Source: Streptococcus gallolyticus subsp. gallolyticus DSM 16831 (GTDB lineage Bacteria; Bacillota; Bacilli; Lactobacillales; Streptococcaceae). From it: DNA of 64,000 nucleotides. The DNA is taken from positions 1,754,001 through 1,818,000 of the forward strand of contig NZ_CP018822.1 in the NCBI RefSeq assembly GCF_002000985.1. Reading direction: 5' to 3'. A model generated the notes under the pieces. That model had not been told where the DNA came from, searched no databases, and saw nothing but the letters and a program-made list of their open reading frames with translations. The translations under genes and the position numbers were made by a program. Shown in pieces: positions 9,956-19,032 of the stretch; the stretch's first letter is position 1, and each line of letters starts with the position of its first letter.

Positions 9956-10786
9956 ATGGTGAGAAAGACAAAATTAAACAACTATTACCTTGAAATGGTC
10001 GAACACAGCCTGTACGTTCCTTATTATGACGAAGAGCGACGCATTCGTGTTCTTCTTCCAAAAGATTACGATAAAGAAGAATGGGCAAGCTACCCTGTTC
10101 TTTACATGCACGATGGGCAAAATATTTTTTATAGCAAGGAATCATTCTCAGGCTATTCATGGAAACTTATCCCTACTATCAAGAATCACAAAGAGTTGCC
10201 GAAATTGATTGTCGTGGGGATTGATAACGCCCAAGATAATCGTCTTAATGAATACGCTCCTTGGATGACTGACGTTGGAACAACTCCTGAAACAGCTTCT
10301 GCTGGCGGAGACGGAATGGCTTACGGTGATTGGGTGGTAAATACCGTAAAACCTTTTATTGATAAAACTTATCGTACCAAGACAGACCGTCAAAATACGC
10401 TTCTTGCTGGTTCATCTATGGGCGGCATTATCACCGCTTATATGGGCGCGACCTATCCAGAGATTTTTGGAAATCTAGGTGTTTTTTCACTTGCTTCTTG
10501 GTTTAGTGAGCGTGACTTTTTACGTTTTTGTGACTCTCATCCACTGCATTCTGACAACAAAGTCTATATTCAAGTTGGAACAAAAGAAGGGGACGACGTT
10601 GATGAACAATTCGCCCCAAATATGAACCAAGCTTATATTGATTGCAGTTTGCACTACTACCAATCCCTACTACGTACAGGATTTCCAATGGAAAATGTAC
10701 AATTACGCATTATGGCAAATGAAATTCATCATGAAAAATATTGGGCTGATCATTTTGCCGAATTTCTACAATTTTGCCTTAATTAG
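9956..10786 (+). CDS. Alpha/beta-hydrolase, esterase D/Fes-like
   Basis: 276 residues counted from the ATG at 9956; a GTG at 9950 is the alternative. The fold and motifs match the putative-esterase family (esterase D, Fes, mycolyltransferase-like): LYMHDGQNIF near the oxyanion region, the nucleophile elbow GSSMGG (Ser about residue 150), and a late His in ANEIHHEKYW. Family members cleave small acyl or phenolic esters, thioesters or siderophore esters; the substrate here is unknown. No signal peptide. It converges on a second esterase and an ATP-grasp gene (10870-12866). Confidence 0.8.
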   Translation: MVRKTKLNNYYLEMVEHSLYVPYYDEERRIRVLLPKDYDKEEWASYPVLYMHDGQNIFYSKESFSGYSWKLIPTIKNHKELPKLIVVGIDNAQDNRLNEYAPWMTDVGTTPETASAGGDGMAYGDWVVNTVKPFIDKTYRTKTDRQNTLLAGSSMGGIITAYMGATYPEIFGNLGVFSLASWFSERDFLRFCDSHPLHSDNKVYIQVGTKEGDDVDEQFAPNMNQAYIDCSLHYYQSLLRTGFPMENVQLRIMANEIHHEKYWADHFAEFLQFCLN

Positions 10787-10831
10787 CACATGATTTATAA
10801 AACTCTAAATTCCTATAATGGCATAAACAAA

Positions 10832-10866
10832 CGAAGCTGAGATTTTTAGTCTCAGCTTCTTATTTT
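10832..10866. terminator. Bidirectional terminator between the two convergent esterases
   Basis: GAAGCTGAGA-TTTTTAG-TCTCAGCTTC, a 10-bp stem followed by a T-rich tail on + and an A-rich flank usable on -. Confidence 0.8.
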
Positions 10867-10869
10867 GTT

Positions 10870-11622
10870 TTATAATCTATTTTCTTCTTCCAATTTTCCG
10901 AGAAAATACGGCATTTGCACACGCCACCATTCCCAGTCATGGGCAACGTCTTTCCCCCAGAAATCAAACCAAGCAGGGATAGACTTGGCTGCAAAAACTT
11001 CCTCCAAACGCTTGATATCCAAAATATGGGGTTCTTCCCAAGCACCTTGACCAACAGCCACAATAAAACGATTATGACGATAATGGTCTAAAAACCAATC
11101 ATCTTCTTGATTCCAAAGATAGTCAATTGGTGAATTGTAATAAACAGCAAGGTCGCCATTATAATCACCCGTAAAAAAGCGAGCATCATAAACACCTGAA
11201 AGAGCAACAGCTACATCAAACAAATCAGGGTGACGAAGGGCAAAATTAACCGCATGAAAAGCTCCCATTGAGCAACCAGTCGCTAACATTCCACCTTGCC
11301 AGTTTGACTCGTAGCGAATCAGCGGTACCAATTCATTCACAATATAACGGTCATAAGCTTCGTGAGCGAGTGCTTTATCATGACCAGTTTTCCACGTATT
11401 AAGCCAAGACTCATTATCATAAGAATCTGGTGTGTAAAACCTGACCAATCCACGGTTAATAAAATCTTGACAAGCTTCAATCATGCCAAAATCCCCATAC
11501 TCATTTTGACTTCCGCCAGATGACGGAAAAACGATAATCGGCTTTCCAGCATGACCATAAACATTGAAAAACATTTCCTTACCAAGCTCACCTGACCAAT
11601 GGTTTCTTCTTTCAAAATGCAT
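10870..11622 (-). CDS. Alpha/beta-hydrolase, putative esterase
   Basis: 250 residues of the same putative-esterase family as the convergent neighbour, although the two are clearly diverged. IIVFPSSGGSQNEY opens the hydrolase core and ATGCSMGAFHAV is the nucleophile elbow (Ser about residue 115). The C-terminal stretch AHDWEWWRVQMPYF offers the catalytic His. No secretion signal. It is 65 nt downstream of an ATP-grasp gene on the same strand and probably shares its transcript. Substrate unknown; the combination suggests making and hydrolysing an amide- or ester-linked small molecule, which is inference. Confidence 0.8.
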   Translation of the reverse strand: MHFERRNHWSGELGKEMFFNVYGHAGKPIIVFPSSGGSQNEYGDFGMIEACQDFINRGLVRFYTPDSYDNESWLNTWKTGHDKALAHEAYDRYIVNELVPLIRYESNWQGGMLATGCSMGAFHAVNFALRHPDLFDVAVALSGVYDARFFTGDYNGDLAVYYNSPIDYLWNQEDDWFLDHYRHNRFIVAVGQGAWEEPHILDIKRLEEVFAAKSIPAWFDFWGKDVAHDWEWWRVQMPYFLGKLEEENRL

Positions 11623-11687
11623 TTTTTATCTTTCTGAACCCCTTAAAACGATATTTTTAAGGTTCTTCCTTTCAAATTTTTCTAATA

Positions 11688-12866
11688 TTAAGCCTTAGCT
11701 TGTGCGTATTGAGCCAGCTCACGCATCTCTTCAATCGTTTGAGTACGTGCCAAAATACCTTCTTCTCCCATAATCTTAGCAAACACTCCTGGAACAGATT
11801 GAATAGAAATGATGTTATCTCCAAAATTCGCCCAAATATCATCAATGCTATGAGCATAAGTTTGATTCGCTTTTCGAGAAATATAAACAACGTTATATGG
11901 TCGTAAGATTTCGGCTTCAAATAAATTATCCTTAACAATATTGGCATACTCGCGGAAAATATCAAAATCGTTAGAATAATTCCACATATCAATTGTTAGA
12001 CCACCTGGTGGACGACAGTTGACTTCAAGCGCCATAAGTTCTTTGGTTTCCTTGACACGGAAAAATTCAAAATGGAAAAAACGTTCTTTCACATGAAAGG
12101 CTTCCACACAAATTTTCCCTAATGCCACAAGGTCATCTGGAATGGTTCGAGGCACATAATAATACATATCATCGTCTTTTTCAACGGTATCCAAAACCGC
12201 TTCTGAATACTCCAAACTAGAATAAAAGACAATTTCCCCGTCATGGTCAGTCAGACCATCAAAAGTGACAATATCACCATCGATGAATTCTTCCATGATG
12301 TATTCTACCTTTGGATTTTGATAGCCAAAAAAGGCTTCAAGTTCTTCACTTGATTTTATCTTATGAGTATCCGAAGCACCCACGCCAGAATTTGGCTTGA
12401 TAATAACTGGAAAGCCCAATTTTTCAGCTAAAACTCGTGCTTCGTCATCAGAATGAAAAACATCCCCTGCTGCCACTTTCAATCCATGCTCACTAAAAAT
12501 TTTCTTCATTTGGCGTTTAGTTTTAACAGCTAACATATCATCTGTTTTATAGCCAAAAACATTAAAATCCGTGCGCAATTGAGCATCTAACTCTAACCAA
12601 TATTCATTATGCGATTCGATGCGGTCAATGCGCCCATATTTATGAGCGAAATAAGCTACCGCACGATAAACTTGGTCGTAATCTTCCATATTATCAACTC
12701 TATAATATTCCGTTAAATGGGCACGTAATCCCTCTGATAATTCATGATATGGAGCATCCGCTATTCCCAAGGTATGAAAACCAGCCTCATGCAAACGCAC
12801 AGCAAACGTTTCAAAATTAGCAGGAAAATGCGGAGAAATCATTACAAAATTCATTGGTCTTGACAT
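11688..12866 (-). CDS. ATP-grasp ligase-like protein (carbamoyl-phosphate synthase L-chain-like)
   Basis: 392 residues. An N-terminal Rossmann-like pre-ATP-grasp region is followed by an ATP-grasp core: GFPVIIKPNSGVGASDTHK (the nucleotide lysine and glycine loop), EEFIDGDIVTFDGL, and the metal-binding ALEVNCRPPGG (Glu/Asn) near residue 290. ATP-grasp enzymes join a carboxylate to an amine or thiol through an acyl-phosphate. Annotation as carbamoyl-phosphate synthase is misleading, since the other CPSase domains are absent. The start follows GAGAG, and it forms a unit with the esterase 65 nt downstream. Product unknown. Confidence 0.8.
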   Translation of the reverse strand: MSRPMNFVMISPHFPANFETFAVRLHEAGFHTLGIADAPYHELSEGLRAHLTEYYRVDNMEDYDQVYRAVAYFAHKYGRIDRIESHNEYWLELDAQLRTDFNVFGYKTDDMLAVKTKRQMKKIFSEHGLKVAAGDVFHSDDEARVLAEKLGFPVIIKPNSGVGASDTHKIKSSEELEAFFGYQNPKVEYIMEEFIDGDIVTFDGLTDHDGEIVFYSSLEYSEAVLDTVEKDDDMYYYVPRTIPDDLVALGKICVEAFHVKERFFHFEFFRVKETKELMALEVNCRPPGGLTIDMWNYSNDFDIFREYANIVKDNLFEAEILRPYNVVYISRKANQTYAHSIDDIWANFGDNIISIQSVPGVFAKIMGEEGILARTQTIEEMRELAQYAQAKA

Positions 12867-12944
12867 AATATTCTCTCAATTCTCAATTTTTCCTTAAGTT
12901 TATCATAATTTTAAGAACATATCTAGGAAGTTGTCCTAAAAATG

Positions 12945-13195
12945 AGAGCAGGGTTGTAAAACCTGATTTATCAGCGCATAAAAATCCACTCAATAATGAT
13001 TGATTGCTCAAATAATCAAGAATTGTTCGAGGTGGTAAATCTAGCTTGCAAAGTAAGCGTCAAAAAGTGCCTAATCAATTGTGCATGGGAAACTCTAAGT
13101 TGACTAAAGTTGGTAATCGCTGGTTTAATATTTCTTGGCAGCGACCTTCAATAATCGATTCTCAGATTGTTAACGTCCAAACCACTGCTTTCTTC
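12945..13195. repeat. Degenerate copy of a modular intergenic repeat
   Basis: The 418-nt gap 12867-13284 has no credible gene. Much of 12945-13195 matches the better copy at about 50380-50516: shared blocks include the segment with CTGATTTATCAGCGCAT, one with TGCCTAATCAATTGTGCATG, one with AACTCTAAGTTGACTAAAG, and CCAAACCACTGC. Between shared blocks this copy has different filler (about 13006-13065 and 13113-13180), and several hairpin partners of the other copy are missing. I read it as a decayed member of one family. Confidence 0.7.
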
Positions 13196-13272
13196 TCCTT
13201 GCTAGAGAAAGTGATTATTGGTATCAACTCATTGTCGCATTTCACAAATATGACTTTTAGCCAAATTTTTGA

Positions 13273-13278
13273 TACACT
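13273..13278 (+). promoter_or_regulatory. Promoter placing the transcription start at the MBL-hydrolase ATG
   Basis: ATGACT (13250-13255), 17-nt spacer, extended -10 TGATACACT. The expected +1, 7 nt past the -10, coincides with the ATG at 13285. Confidence 0.65.
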
Positions 13279-13284
13279 TTTTTT

Positions 13285-13920
13285 ATGAAGACTTTTAGAT
13301 TATTAAATCACGTTGCACGTGAAAATACTTATTTATTGGTCAATGACCAAGGCATTATTGTTGTTGATCCAGGTAGTGATGTTGACCATATTCAAGAAAA
13401 GATTGCCTCATTTGATAAACCAGTTGTGGCAATTTTAATCACACATGCTCATTATGACCATATTATGGGGCTTGATGTCATTCGTGACGCTTTTGGACAC
13501 CCACCTGTTTACATTTCTGATAAAGAAGCGTCTTGGCTTTATTCGCCGAAAGATAATTTTTCAGGTTTGGAGCGCCATGCGGATTTGCCAGATGTTGTCT
13601 TAGCGCCTGCCGAACATCATTATCAGTATGATGATGATTATCAAATCGCTGGTTTTCGTTTTCATGTTCGTCAAACGCCTGGACATTCCTGCGGTAGTGT
13701 TTCCTTAGTATTTCCAGATGACGAATTGGTTTTAACTGGCGATGCTCTTTTTCGTGAAACAATCGGACGCACAGATTTGCCAACGGGAAATTCTGAACAA
13801 TTACTAAATAGTATAAAAACTGAACTTTTCAGCTTGCCAAATCATTTCATGGTTTACCCTGGTCACGGTCGTGAAACGACTATTGCCCACGAGAAGAATT
13901 TTAACCCATATTTTAACTAG
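13285..13920 (+). CDS. MBL-fold metallo-hydrolase (glyoxalase II-like)
   Basis: 211 residues with the metallo-beta-lactamase-fold metal ligands THAHYDH at 53-59, the later His in TPGHSCGS, the bridging Asp in TGDALF, and the final GH in YPGHG. The family includes hydroxyacylglutathione hydrolases; the substrate is not fixed by these motifs. No Shine-Dalgarno is present and a -10 box lies 6 nt before the ATG, so the transcript is probably leaderless. The next gene begins 2 nt after the stop, so the two are coupled. Confidence 0.88.
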   Translation: MKTFRLLNHVARENTYLLVNDQGIIVVDPGSDVDHIQEKIASFDKPVVAILITHAHYDHIMGLDVIRDAFGHPPVYISDKEASWLYSPKDNFSGLERHADLPDVVLAPAEHHYQYDDDYQIAGFRFHVRQTPGHSCGSVSLVFPDDELVLTGDALFRETIGRTDLPTGNSEQLLNSIKTELFSLPNHFMVYPGHGRETTIAHEKNFNPYFN

Positions 13921-13922
13921 CC

Positions 13923-14639
13923 ATGAAAAAAATCAAGAAATTTACTTTAAGTTTCCTTCTGATTATTGCTACTCTAATTGCCATTAGTGGAGTGGTACTT
14001 CATCAAAAAACTTACCAAGCAAGTTCAGAAGCACAGACAGCTGCTAAAACTGCCGAAAGTACAAAAGATTATCTGTTTTTTCAAAGTTCTGGCACCGCTA
14101 AAGCTAGTATTGTTTTTTACCAAGGCGCTCTCGTCGAGGAAACAGCCTACGCAAGTTTCGCAAAAAACTTAGCGCAAGAAGGTTTTGACGTTTATCTCTT
14201 AAAAACACCTTTGAATCTGCCAGTTTTATCAAGCAACAAAGCCTTAAAAGTGATTGCGAAAAACAATCTCTCCAATGTTTACCTAGCTGGACATTCACTA
14301 GGTGGCGTTGTTACCTGCTTAAATGCCGCTGATTCTGAGTCTCAAGCCATTTCTGGGCTTATTCTACTTGCAAGCTACCCATCCGAAAAAACTGACTTAT
14401 CAGATAGTGATTTAAAAGTCCTATCAATCACTGCTAGCAATGATAAGGTGCTGCAATGGGACAATTACGAAAAAGCTAAAAAACGCCTCCCTGACGATAC
14501 CGAATACTTGACTATCGTCGGTGGTAATCACAGTGGTTTTGGCGATTACGGCAAACAAACCAAAGACGGTAAAGCAACCATTTCCCAAACAGAACAAGAA
14601 AACCAAATCATTTCAGCCATTACTAATTTTATTGATTAA
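13923..14639 (+). CDS. Membrane-anchored alpha/beta-hydrolase
   Basis: 238 residues. An N-terminal hydrophobic helix (about 8-27) anchors or exports it. The rest has a compact alpha/beta-hydrolase fold: FYQGALVEETAY, nucleophile elbow GHSLGG (Ser about 122), late Asp in TASNDKV and a final His in GGNHSGFG. It resembles alpha/beta-hydrolase fold-5 proteins. It starts 2 nt after the MBL-hydrolase stop with no ribosome binding site of its own, which suggests translation by re-initiation. A strong terminator follows at once. Confidence 0.8.
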   Translation: MKKIKKFTLSFLLIIATLIAISGVVLHQKTYQASSEAQTAAKTAESTKDYLFFQSSGTAKASIVFYQGALVEETAYASFAKNLAQEGFDVYLLKTPLNLPVLSSNKALKVIAKNNLSNVYLAGHSLGGVVTCLNAADSESQAISGLILLASYPSEKTDLSDSDLKVLSITASNDKVLQWDNYEKAKKRLPDDTEYLTIVGGNHSGFGDYGKQTKDGKATISQTEQENQIISAITNFID

Positions 14640-14673
14640 AAAATGCCCTTCTGAAATATCAGAAGGGCATTTT
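14640..14673. terminator. Bidirectional terminator between the hydrolase operon and ftsX
   Basis: AAAATGCCCTTCTGA-AATA-TCAGAAGGGCATTTT, a perfect 15-bp stem that terminates both converging units. Confidence 0.9.
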
Positions 14674-14678
14674 CGATA

Positions 14679-15608
14679 TTAAATTTTAAGATAACGTCTC
14701 ATTGAGATAACTGAACCAAGTGCTCCGATAATAATTCCGACTAAGAACATACCTCCAATGACAAGTGGAAGGAATGTGTCAATTGGATATAATGACAAGC
14801 CTTGGACTTCAAATTGTGGATTAACTGATGAATAAACAGTCTTATACGCAAAGTAGATGATAATTGATGGAACAATTGCTCCAAGAAGTCCTACCCAAGC
14901 ACCTTCAAAGAAGAATGGTCCACGGATGTAAGAATTTTTAGCACCCACTAAACGCATGATTTCAATGTCACGTTGACGAGACATAATTGTCATACGAATT
15001 GTGTTAGAAATCAAGAAGATAGCCACAACCACTAGAAGGATTGTTCCTGCAAATCCCCATGTACGAATGAATTTAGCAATGCTGAAGAGTTGGTCTGAGT
15101 TTGAACCACCATAATCGACAGATTCAACACCTTCAATGTTGGCGATTTTCTTAGCCACTTTCTTCACATCTGATGGTGAGTCTGCTTCAACAATGTAAAC
15201 GTCTTGCAATGGATTTGAGTCACCGTCAAAAAGTGACCAATCATCTCCATAAGTTTGTTGTAATTTTTCAAGTTGTTCATCTTTACTTGAATAAGTAACT
15301 GATTCAACACCTGAAACTTTTGAAATTTGATCATAAACTTGGTGATACGAATCATTAGCGACTGTTTCACCAGCTTCGTTAGTTGTTGTTTCAGAGCTAT
15401 CTGTTGAGTCAACATCCAAATAAACATTAATTTGAATGTTATTTTCAATACCTGTTGCGATGCGCTCAACGTTCAATAGAACAGCGGCAAAAACACCAAC
15501 AAGTGTCAATGTAATGGTAACAGAGCTGACTGAAGCGATGGTCATCCAGACATTACGTTTCAAACTTTTAATGGATTCCCATAAATGGCGGAAAAAATTT
15601 CTAATCAT
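14679..15608 (-). CDS. ftsX: Cell-division ABC-like permease FtsX
   Basis: Membrane subunit of FtsEX, which in streptococci activates the peptidoglycan hydrolase PcsB at the septum. The start is placed at the ATG at 15608 ([16 protein letters not shown]), which overlaps the ftsE end by 8 nt, giving 309 residues. Four transmembrane segments are visible: one near residues 20-45 and three in the C-terminal half. An extracellular loop of about 120 residues (NIQINVYLDVDSTDSS onward) lies after TM1 and would contact PcsB. The first 28 codons of the longest frame lie inside ftsE and are not used. Confidence 0.95.
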   Translation of the reverse strand: MIRNFFRHLWESIKSLKRNVWMTIASVSSVTITLTLVGVFAAVLLNVERIATGIENNIQINVYLDVDSTDSSETTTNEAGETVANDSYHQVYDQISKVSGVESVTYSSKDEQLEKLQQTYGDDWSLFDGDSNPLQDVYIVEADSPSDVKKVAKKIANIEGVESVDYGGSNSDQLFSIAKFIRTWGFAGTILLVVVAIFLISNTIRMTIMSRQRDIEIMRLVGAKNSYIRGPFFFEGAWVGLLGAIVPSIIIYFAYKTVYSSVNPQFEVQGLSLYPIDTFLPLVIGGMFLVGIIIGALGSVISMRRYLKI

Positions 15609-16293
15609 TATATCCGTATTCTCCTTCCTCTTCGTCACGTACAATGCGACCGTCTTCAATAGCGATAACGCGATGGCGAAGATTATCGACAATTTGTTTG
15701 TTGTGCGTTGCCATCAAAACAGTTGTTCCTTGAAGATTGATACGTTCTAATAATTGCATGATTTCCCATGAAATTTCTGGGTCAAGGTTACCTGTTGGTT
15801 CGTCAGCAATCAAAACTTTAGGATTATTAACAATCGCACGCGCAATTGCGACACGTTGTTGTTCACCACCAGATAGTTGATCTGGGAATGAACGCATTTT
15901 GTGTTTAAGTCCAACCAAATCAAGAACTTCTGGTACACGTTTTTTAATTTCACGTGGTTTTTCACCGATAACTTGCATTGCATAGGCAACATTTTCAAAA
16001 ACCGTTTTCTTAGGAAGAAGTTTATAGTCTTGGAAAACAACCCCAATGCTACGACGCAAGATTGGAACATCACGTTTTTTCAATTTTGTTAGGTTAAATT
16101 CCCCAACTTTAAGGGTTCCAGCAGATACTTTTTCTTCACGGTACAATAATTTAATAAAACTAGATTTACCAGCACCAGAAGGACCAACAATATAAACAAA
16201 TTCACCTGGATTGACAGATACGGTAATATCTCTCAAAGCAGTTGTTGAGCGGTGATACTTCTTGGTTACACCATTCATTTCAATTAATGCCAT
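15601..16293 (-). CDS. ftsE: Cell-division ATP-binding protein FtsE
   Basis: ABC-type ATPase subunit of FtsEX, 230 residues. Walker [10 protein letters not shown] at about 37-45, signature LSGGEQQR, and Walker B with the catalytic Glu in [12 protein letters not shown] are intact; the switch His is in MATHN. AAAGGAAAA precedes the ATG. It lies 47 nt downstream of prfB and overlaps ftsX by 8 nt. The order prfB-ftsE-ftsX is standard in streptococci. Confidence 0.97.
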   Translation of the reverse strand: MALIEMNGVTKKYHRSTTALRDITVSVNPGEFVYIVGPSGAGKSSFIKLLYREEKVSAGTLKVGEFNLTKLKKRDVPILRRSIGVVFQDYKLLPKKTVFENVAYAMQVIGEKPREIKKRVPEVLDLVGLKHKMRSFPDQLSGGEQQRVAIARAIVNNPKVLIADEPTGNLDPEISWEIMQLLERINLQGTTVLMATHNKQIVDNLRHRVIAIEDGRIVRDEEEGEYGYND

Positions 16294-16340
16294 TTGTATT
16301 TTCCTTTACGATTTTGTTATCCTAAAATTTTACTTTTGAG

Positions 16341-17436
16341 TTAATCAATACGCCATTTTAGATAAGCGTCGATGAAGCCGTCAATGTCACCATCCATAAC
16401 TTTATCAACTTGAGCCACTTCATAGCCTGTACGATGGTCTTTTACCATTGTATAAGGCGTAAAGACATAAGAGCGAATTTGGCTTCCCCATGTGATTTCT
16501 TTTTTATCACCTTTAAGAGCATCCACTTCTTGCGCTTTTTTCTCTTGCTCTAATTGATAGAGTTTGGCTTGCAACATTTTCATCGCACGGTCACGGTTTC
16601 CGTACTGAGTACGGTCAACCGTTGATGCTACAACGATTCCTGTTGGAATGTGAGTCAAACGAACACCAGTTGATACCTTGTTGACATTTTGTCCACCAGC
16701 ACCACCTGAACGGAAAGTATCCATTTTAATATCATCATCACGAATGTCAACTTCAATTGTGTCATCCAATTCTGGCATAACTTCGACAGAAGAAAACGAC
16801 GTGTGACGACGTTTGGCTGAATCAAACGGTGAGATACGCACTAGACGATGAACACCCATTTCAGATTTCAAAAGCCCATAAGCATTTGGACCTTCAAATG
16901 AAAGAGTGACAGATTTGATACCAGCTTCGTCACCTGCTTGATAATCAAGGGTTTCAACTTTGAAGCCTTTGGCATTGCCATAACGTGTGTACATACGGAA
17001 AAGCATATCAGCCCAGTCTTGAGCTTCGGTACCACCTGACCCTGGATGAATTTCCAAAATAGCGTTGTTGCGATCATAAGGCTCTGATAAAAGCAAGGTC
17101 ATTTCATAACTTGTCATGATTTTATCAAGCTTTTCAAGACTTTCCTCTAATTCAGCTTGAACAGAATCATCTTCGTCCAACATTTCCAAATAAAGTTCAG
17201 TCTCGTCAGACAACTCTTGCATTTCATTAAAAGTTTCATAAGTTTGTTTCAAACCATTTAACTCTTGAGACGTTTTTTGAGCTGCAATGTTATCATTCCA
17301 AAAATCTGGCTCAGTCATTTTGTTTTCAAGAAGCGCAATGTCCTCTTCCAAACGATCTAAGTCAAAGAGACCTCCTGAAGCTAGTCAACTTCTCTTGATT
17401 TTCTACTATTTTTTGGCGAATTTCAGCCACTTCCAT
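16341..17436 (-). CDS. prfB: Peptide chain release factor 2, with programmed +1 frameshift
   Basis: Recognises UGA and UAA stop codons and releases the finished protein. The coding sequence is split. A 24-codon leader runs from the ATG at 17436 (behind AAAGGAG) to a CTT at 17365 followed by in-frame TGA (17364-17362). Skipping base 17364 continues in the +1 frame from GAC at 17363 to 16341, giving about 364 residues. Hallmarks are the internal AGGAGG three nt before CTT-TGA-C, the SPF codon-recognition tripeptide ([11 protein letters not shown]) and the catalytic GGQ ([10 protein letters not shown]). Frameshifting rises when RF2 is scarce, so the gene autoregulates. This is not a broken gene. 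Confidence 0.96.
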
Positions 17437-17454
17437 GAAATAACTCCTTTTACT

Positions 17455-18062
17455 AAGATACTAAGTCCGTCAAGAAAGCAAGATGAAAATAGGAATTTGA
17501 CGCTGTGTCCTAAGACACAAGGAAAATTATCTTTTTCACGACGCTTTTAGGACGAGTTCAATTAATTAAGATACTAAGTTCGTTAAACGAGCAAAGCAAA
17601 AATAAGCGGTAAGTCAGAAATCTCTGATTTCGTTGACGCACCCTCGTCAGGACGACTAGAACTCTCAAGGACTACAAGGACGAAGAAAGTTCAGACGTCC
17701 ACGACGAACTTTAAGATGACATGTGATTGTACACAATGAAATCTATCTTTTTTGCACAGCTCGTAGAACGTGTTCAATTAATTAAGATACTAAGTCCGTT
17801 AAACGAGCAAAGCAAAAATAAGCGGTAAGTCAGAAATCTCTGATTTCGTTGACACACCCTCGTCAGGACGACTAGAACTCTCAAGGACTACAAGGACGAA
17901 GAAAGTTCAGACGTCCACGACGAACTTTAAGTTGACATGTGCTTGTACACAATGAAATCTATCTTTTTTGCACAGCTCGTAGAACGTGTTCAATTAATTA
18001 AGATACTAAGTCCGTTAAGAAAGCAAAGTAAAAATTTGAATTTTCACGCTACCTTTAGGACT
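17455..18062. repeat. 216-bp tandem repeat upstream of prfB
   Basis: The 840-nt gap 17437-18277 has no gene. AAGATACTAAGTYCGTYAA occurs four times, starting at 17455, 17568, 17784 and 18000. The last three are exactly 216 nt apart, defining two near-identical full units (about 17556-17771 and 17772-17987) with only a few differences. The outer partial units (17455-17555 and 18000-18062) have different bodies, ending in CACGCT or CACGACGCT then TTTAGGAC. Within each unit lie small inverted repeats: TCAGA-AATC-TCTGA, and AAAGTTC paired with GAACTTT. Nothing recognised in 18063-18277. Confidence 0.85.
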
Positions 18063-18277
18063 TATTCTATATTACTACTGTTTTCTTATTCTACCATAAA
18101 GCCCGCAAAATTACCATTATACGCCATGCTTCATTTGCATCAAAACCACACAATAAGTAGCTTTCTCACCACTAAAAATATTTCTGTAGAAAATTAACAC
18201 CCAGCAGCTTCTATTTTAAGCTAAAAATATAATTCAAATAAGGCAGGACAATTACAAAACGGTAACAAAAAATAATG

Positions 18278-18940
18278 TTAGATAGAGCTGTTATGATTTT
18301 CATTTTCGACAAATTGCAACGCTTCTGTCAAACTATCAATCAAAACATCTGCTTTTGATTGGTCAACGCCAAAGACTTTATCACGAATGGCTAAGACACG
18401 TACGCCAGCTGCCACACCTGCTTGAATTCCTTTTTGGCTATCTTCAATAATCACAATATCTTTTTTAGCAAAGCCTAATTTCTCACAAGCGGCATTATAA
18501 ATAGCAGGGTTAGGTTTCCCTTCTGCAAATTCACTTCCCGATAAAATATGAGTAAAGTACTGCTTTAAGCCTGATTTTTCCAAGGCATCTTCGACATCTT
18601 CACGCGCACTATTGGAAGCCAATGCTAGGACGATTCCCTTGGCTGTTAATGTTGCCAAAACCGTGCTGGCATCGGCAAAAACTAATTCATCGTAAGCTGG
18701 TCGATGAGTATTTTTATAAGCTGTGTATTCGGCTTCTAGTGCTTTAGTATCATAATTTGCAATCTTATCACCTAAGATATTTTCCCAAAATTGATCCATG
18801 CGCCCGCCAATGAAATATTTTGGCGGCAAGTGTTTGACCGAAATACCTTTACTGCCTAAAAATGTCTCACGTCGTTTAAAATAAAAATTCTCAGTGTCAA
18901 ATAAGACACCATCCATATCAAATATTATTGCCTTTATCAT
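18278..18940 (-). CDS. HAD-superfamily phosphatase (beta-phosphoglucomutase-like)
   Basis: 220 residues counted from the ATG at 18940, which has CAGGAGG eight nt upstream; a longer frame with 33 extra codons has no such site. HAD motif I DMDGVLFDTE (nucleophile Asp at 8), motif II Ser in ALASNSARE, motif III Lys in GKPNPAIY and motif IV IEDSQKGIQA are all present, with a cap of the beta-phosphoglucomutase type. It dephosphorylates or isomerises a small sugar phosphate; substrate unknown. Monocistronic, divergent from a leaderless metallophosphoesterase gene. Confidence 0.88.
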   Translation of the reverse strand: MIKAIIFDMDGVLFDTENFYFKRRETFLGSKGISVKHLPPKYFIGGRMDQFWENILGDKIANYDTKALEAEYTAYKNTHRPAYDELVFADASTVLATLTAKGIVLALASNSAREDVEDALEKSGLKQYFTHILSGSEFAEGKPNPAIYNAACEKLGFAKKDIVIIEDSQKGIQAGVAAGVRVLAIRDKVFGVDQSKADVLIDSLTEALQFVENENHNSSI

Positions 18941-19020
18941 GAAAGCCTCCTGAAAATATTCTATCATATTTTCAGAAGAGATAAAAATACACATCAAGGG
19001 CTTTTTCGAAGATTTTTTGC

Positions 19021-19026
19021 TACAAT
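19021..19026 (+). promoter_or_regulatory. Promoter placing +1 at the metallophosphoesterase ATG
   Basis: Extended -10 TGCTACAAT ends 6 nt before the ATG at 19033, so the predicted start of transcription is the start codon. No clear -35. Confidence 0.6.
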
Positions 19027-19032
19027 AATGCC

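Noticed and set aside
11688..12866. Carbamoyl-phosphate synthase large subunit
   Set aside because: Only one ATP-grasp module of about 390 residues; the true enzyme is over 1000 residues with two modules and an allosteric domain.
13046..13288. Plus-strand ORF of 80 codons before the MBL hydrolase
   Set aside because: Lies in the degenerate intergenic repeat and overlaps the promoter of the next gene.
17340..17440. prfB as a pseudogene with a frameshift error
   Set aside because: The in-frame TGA sits in the conserved AGGAGG...CTT-TGA-C recoding site, and both parts are intact.
17937..18197. Plus-strand ORF of 86 codons in the prfB upstream gap
   Set aside because: Begins inside the 216-bp tandem repeat and has no ribosome binding site or protein-like composition.
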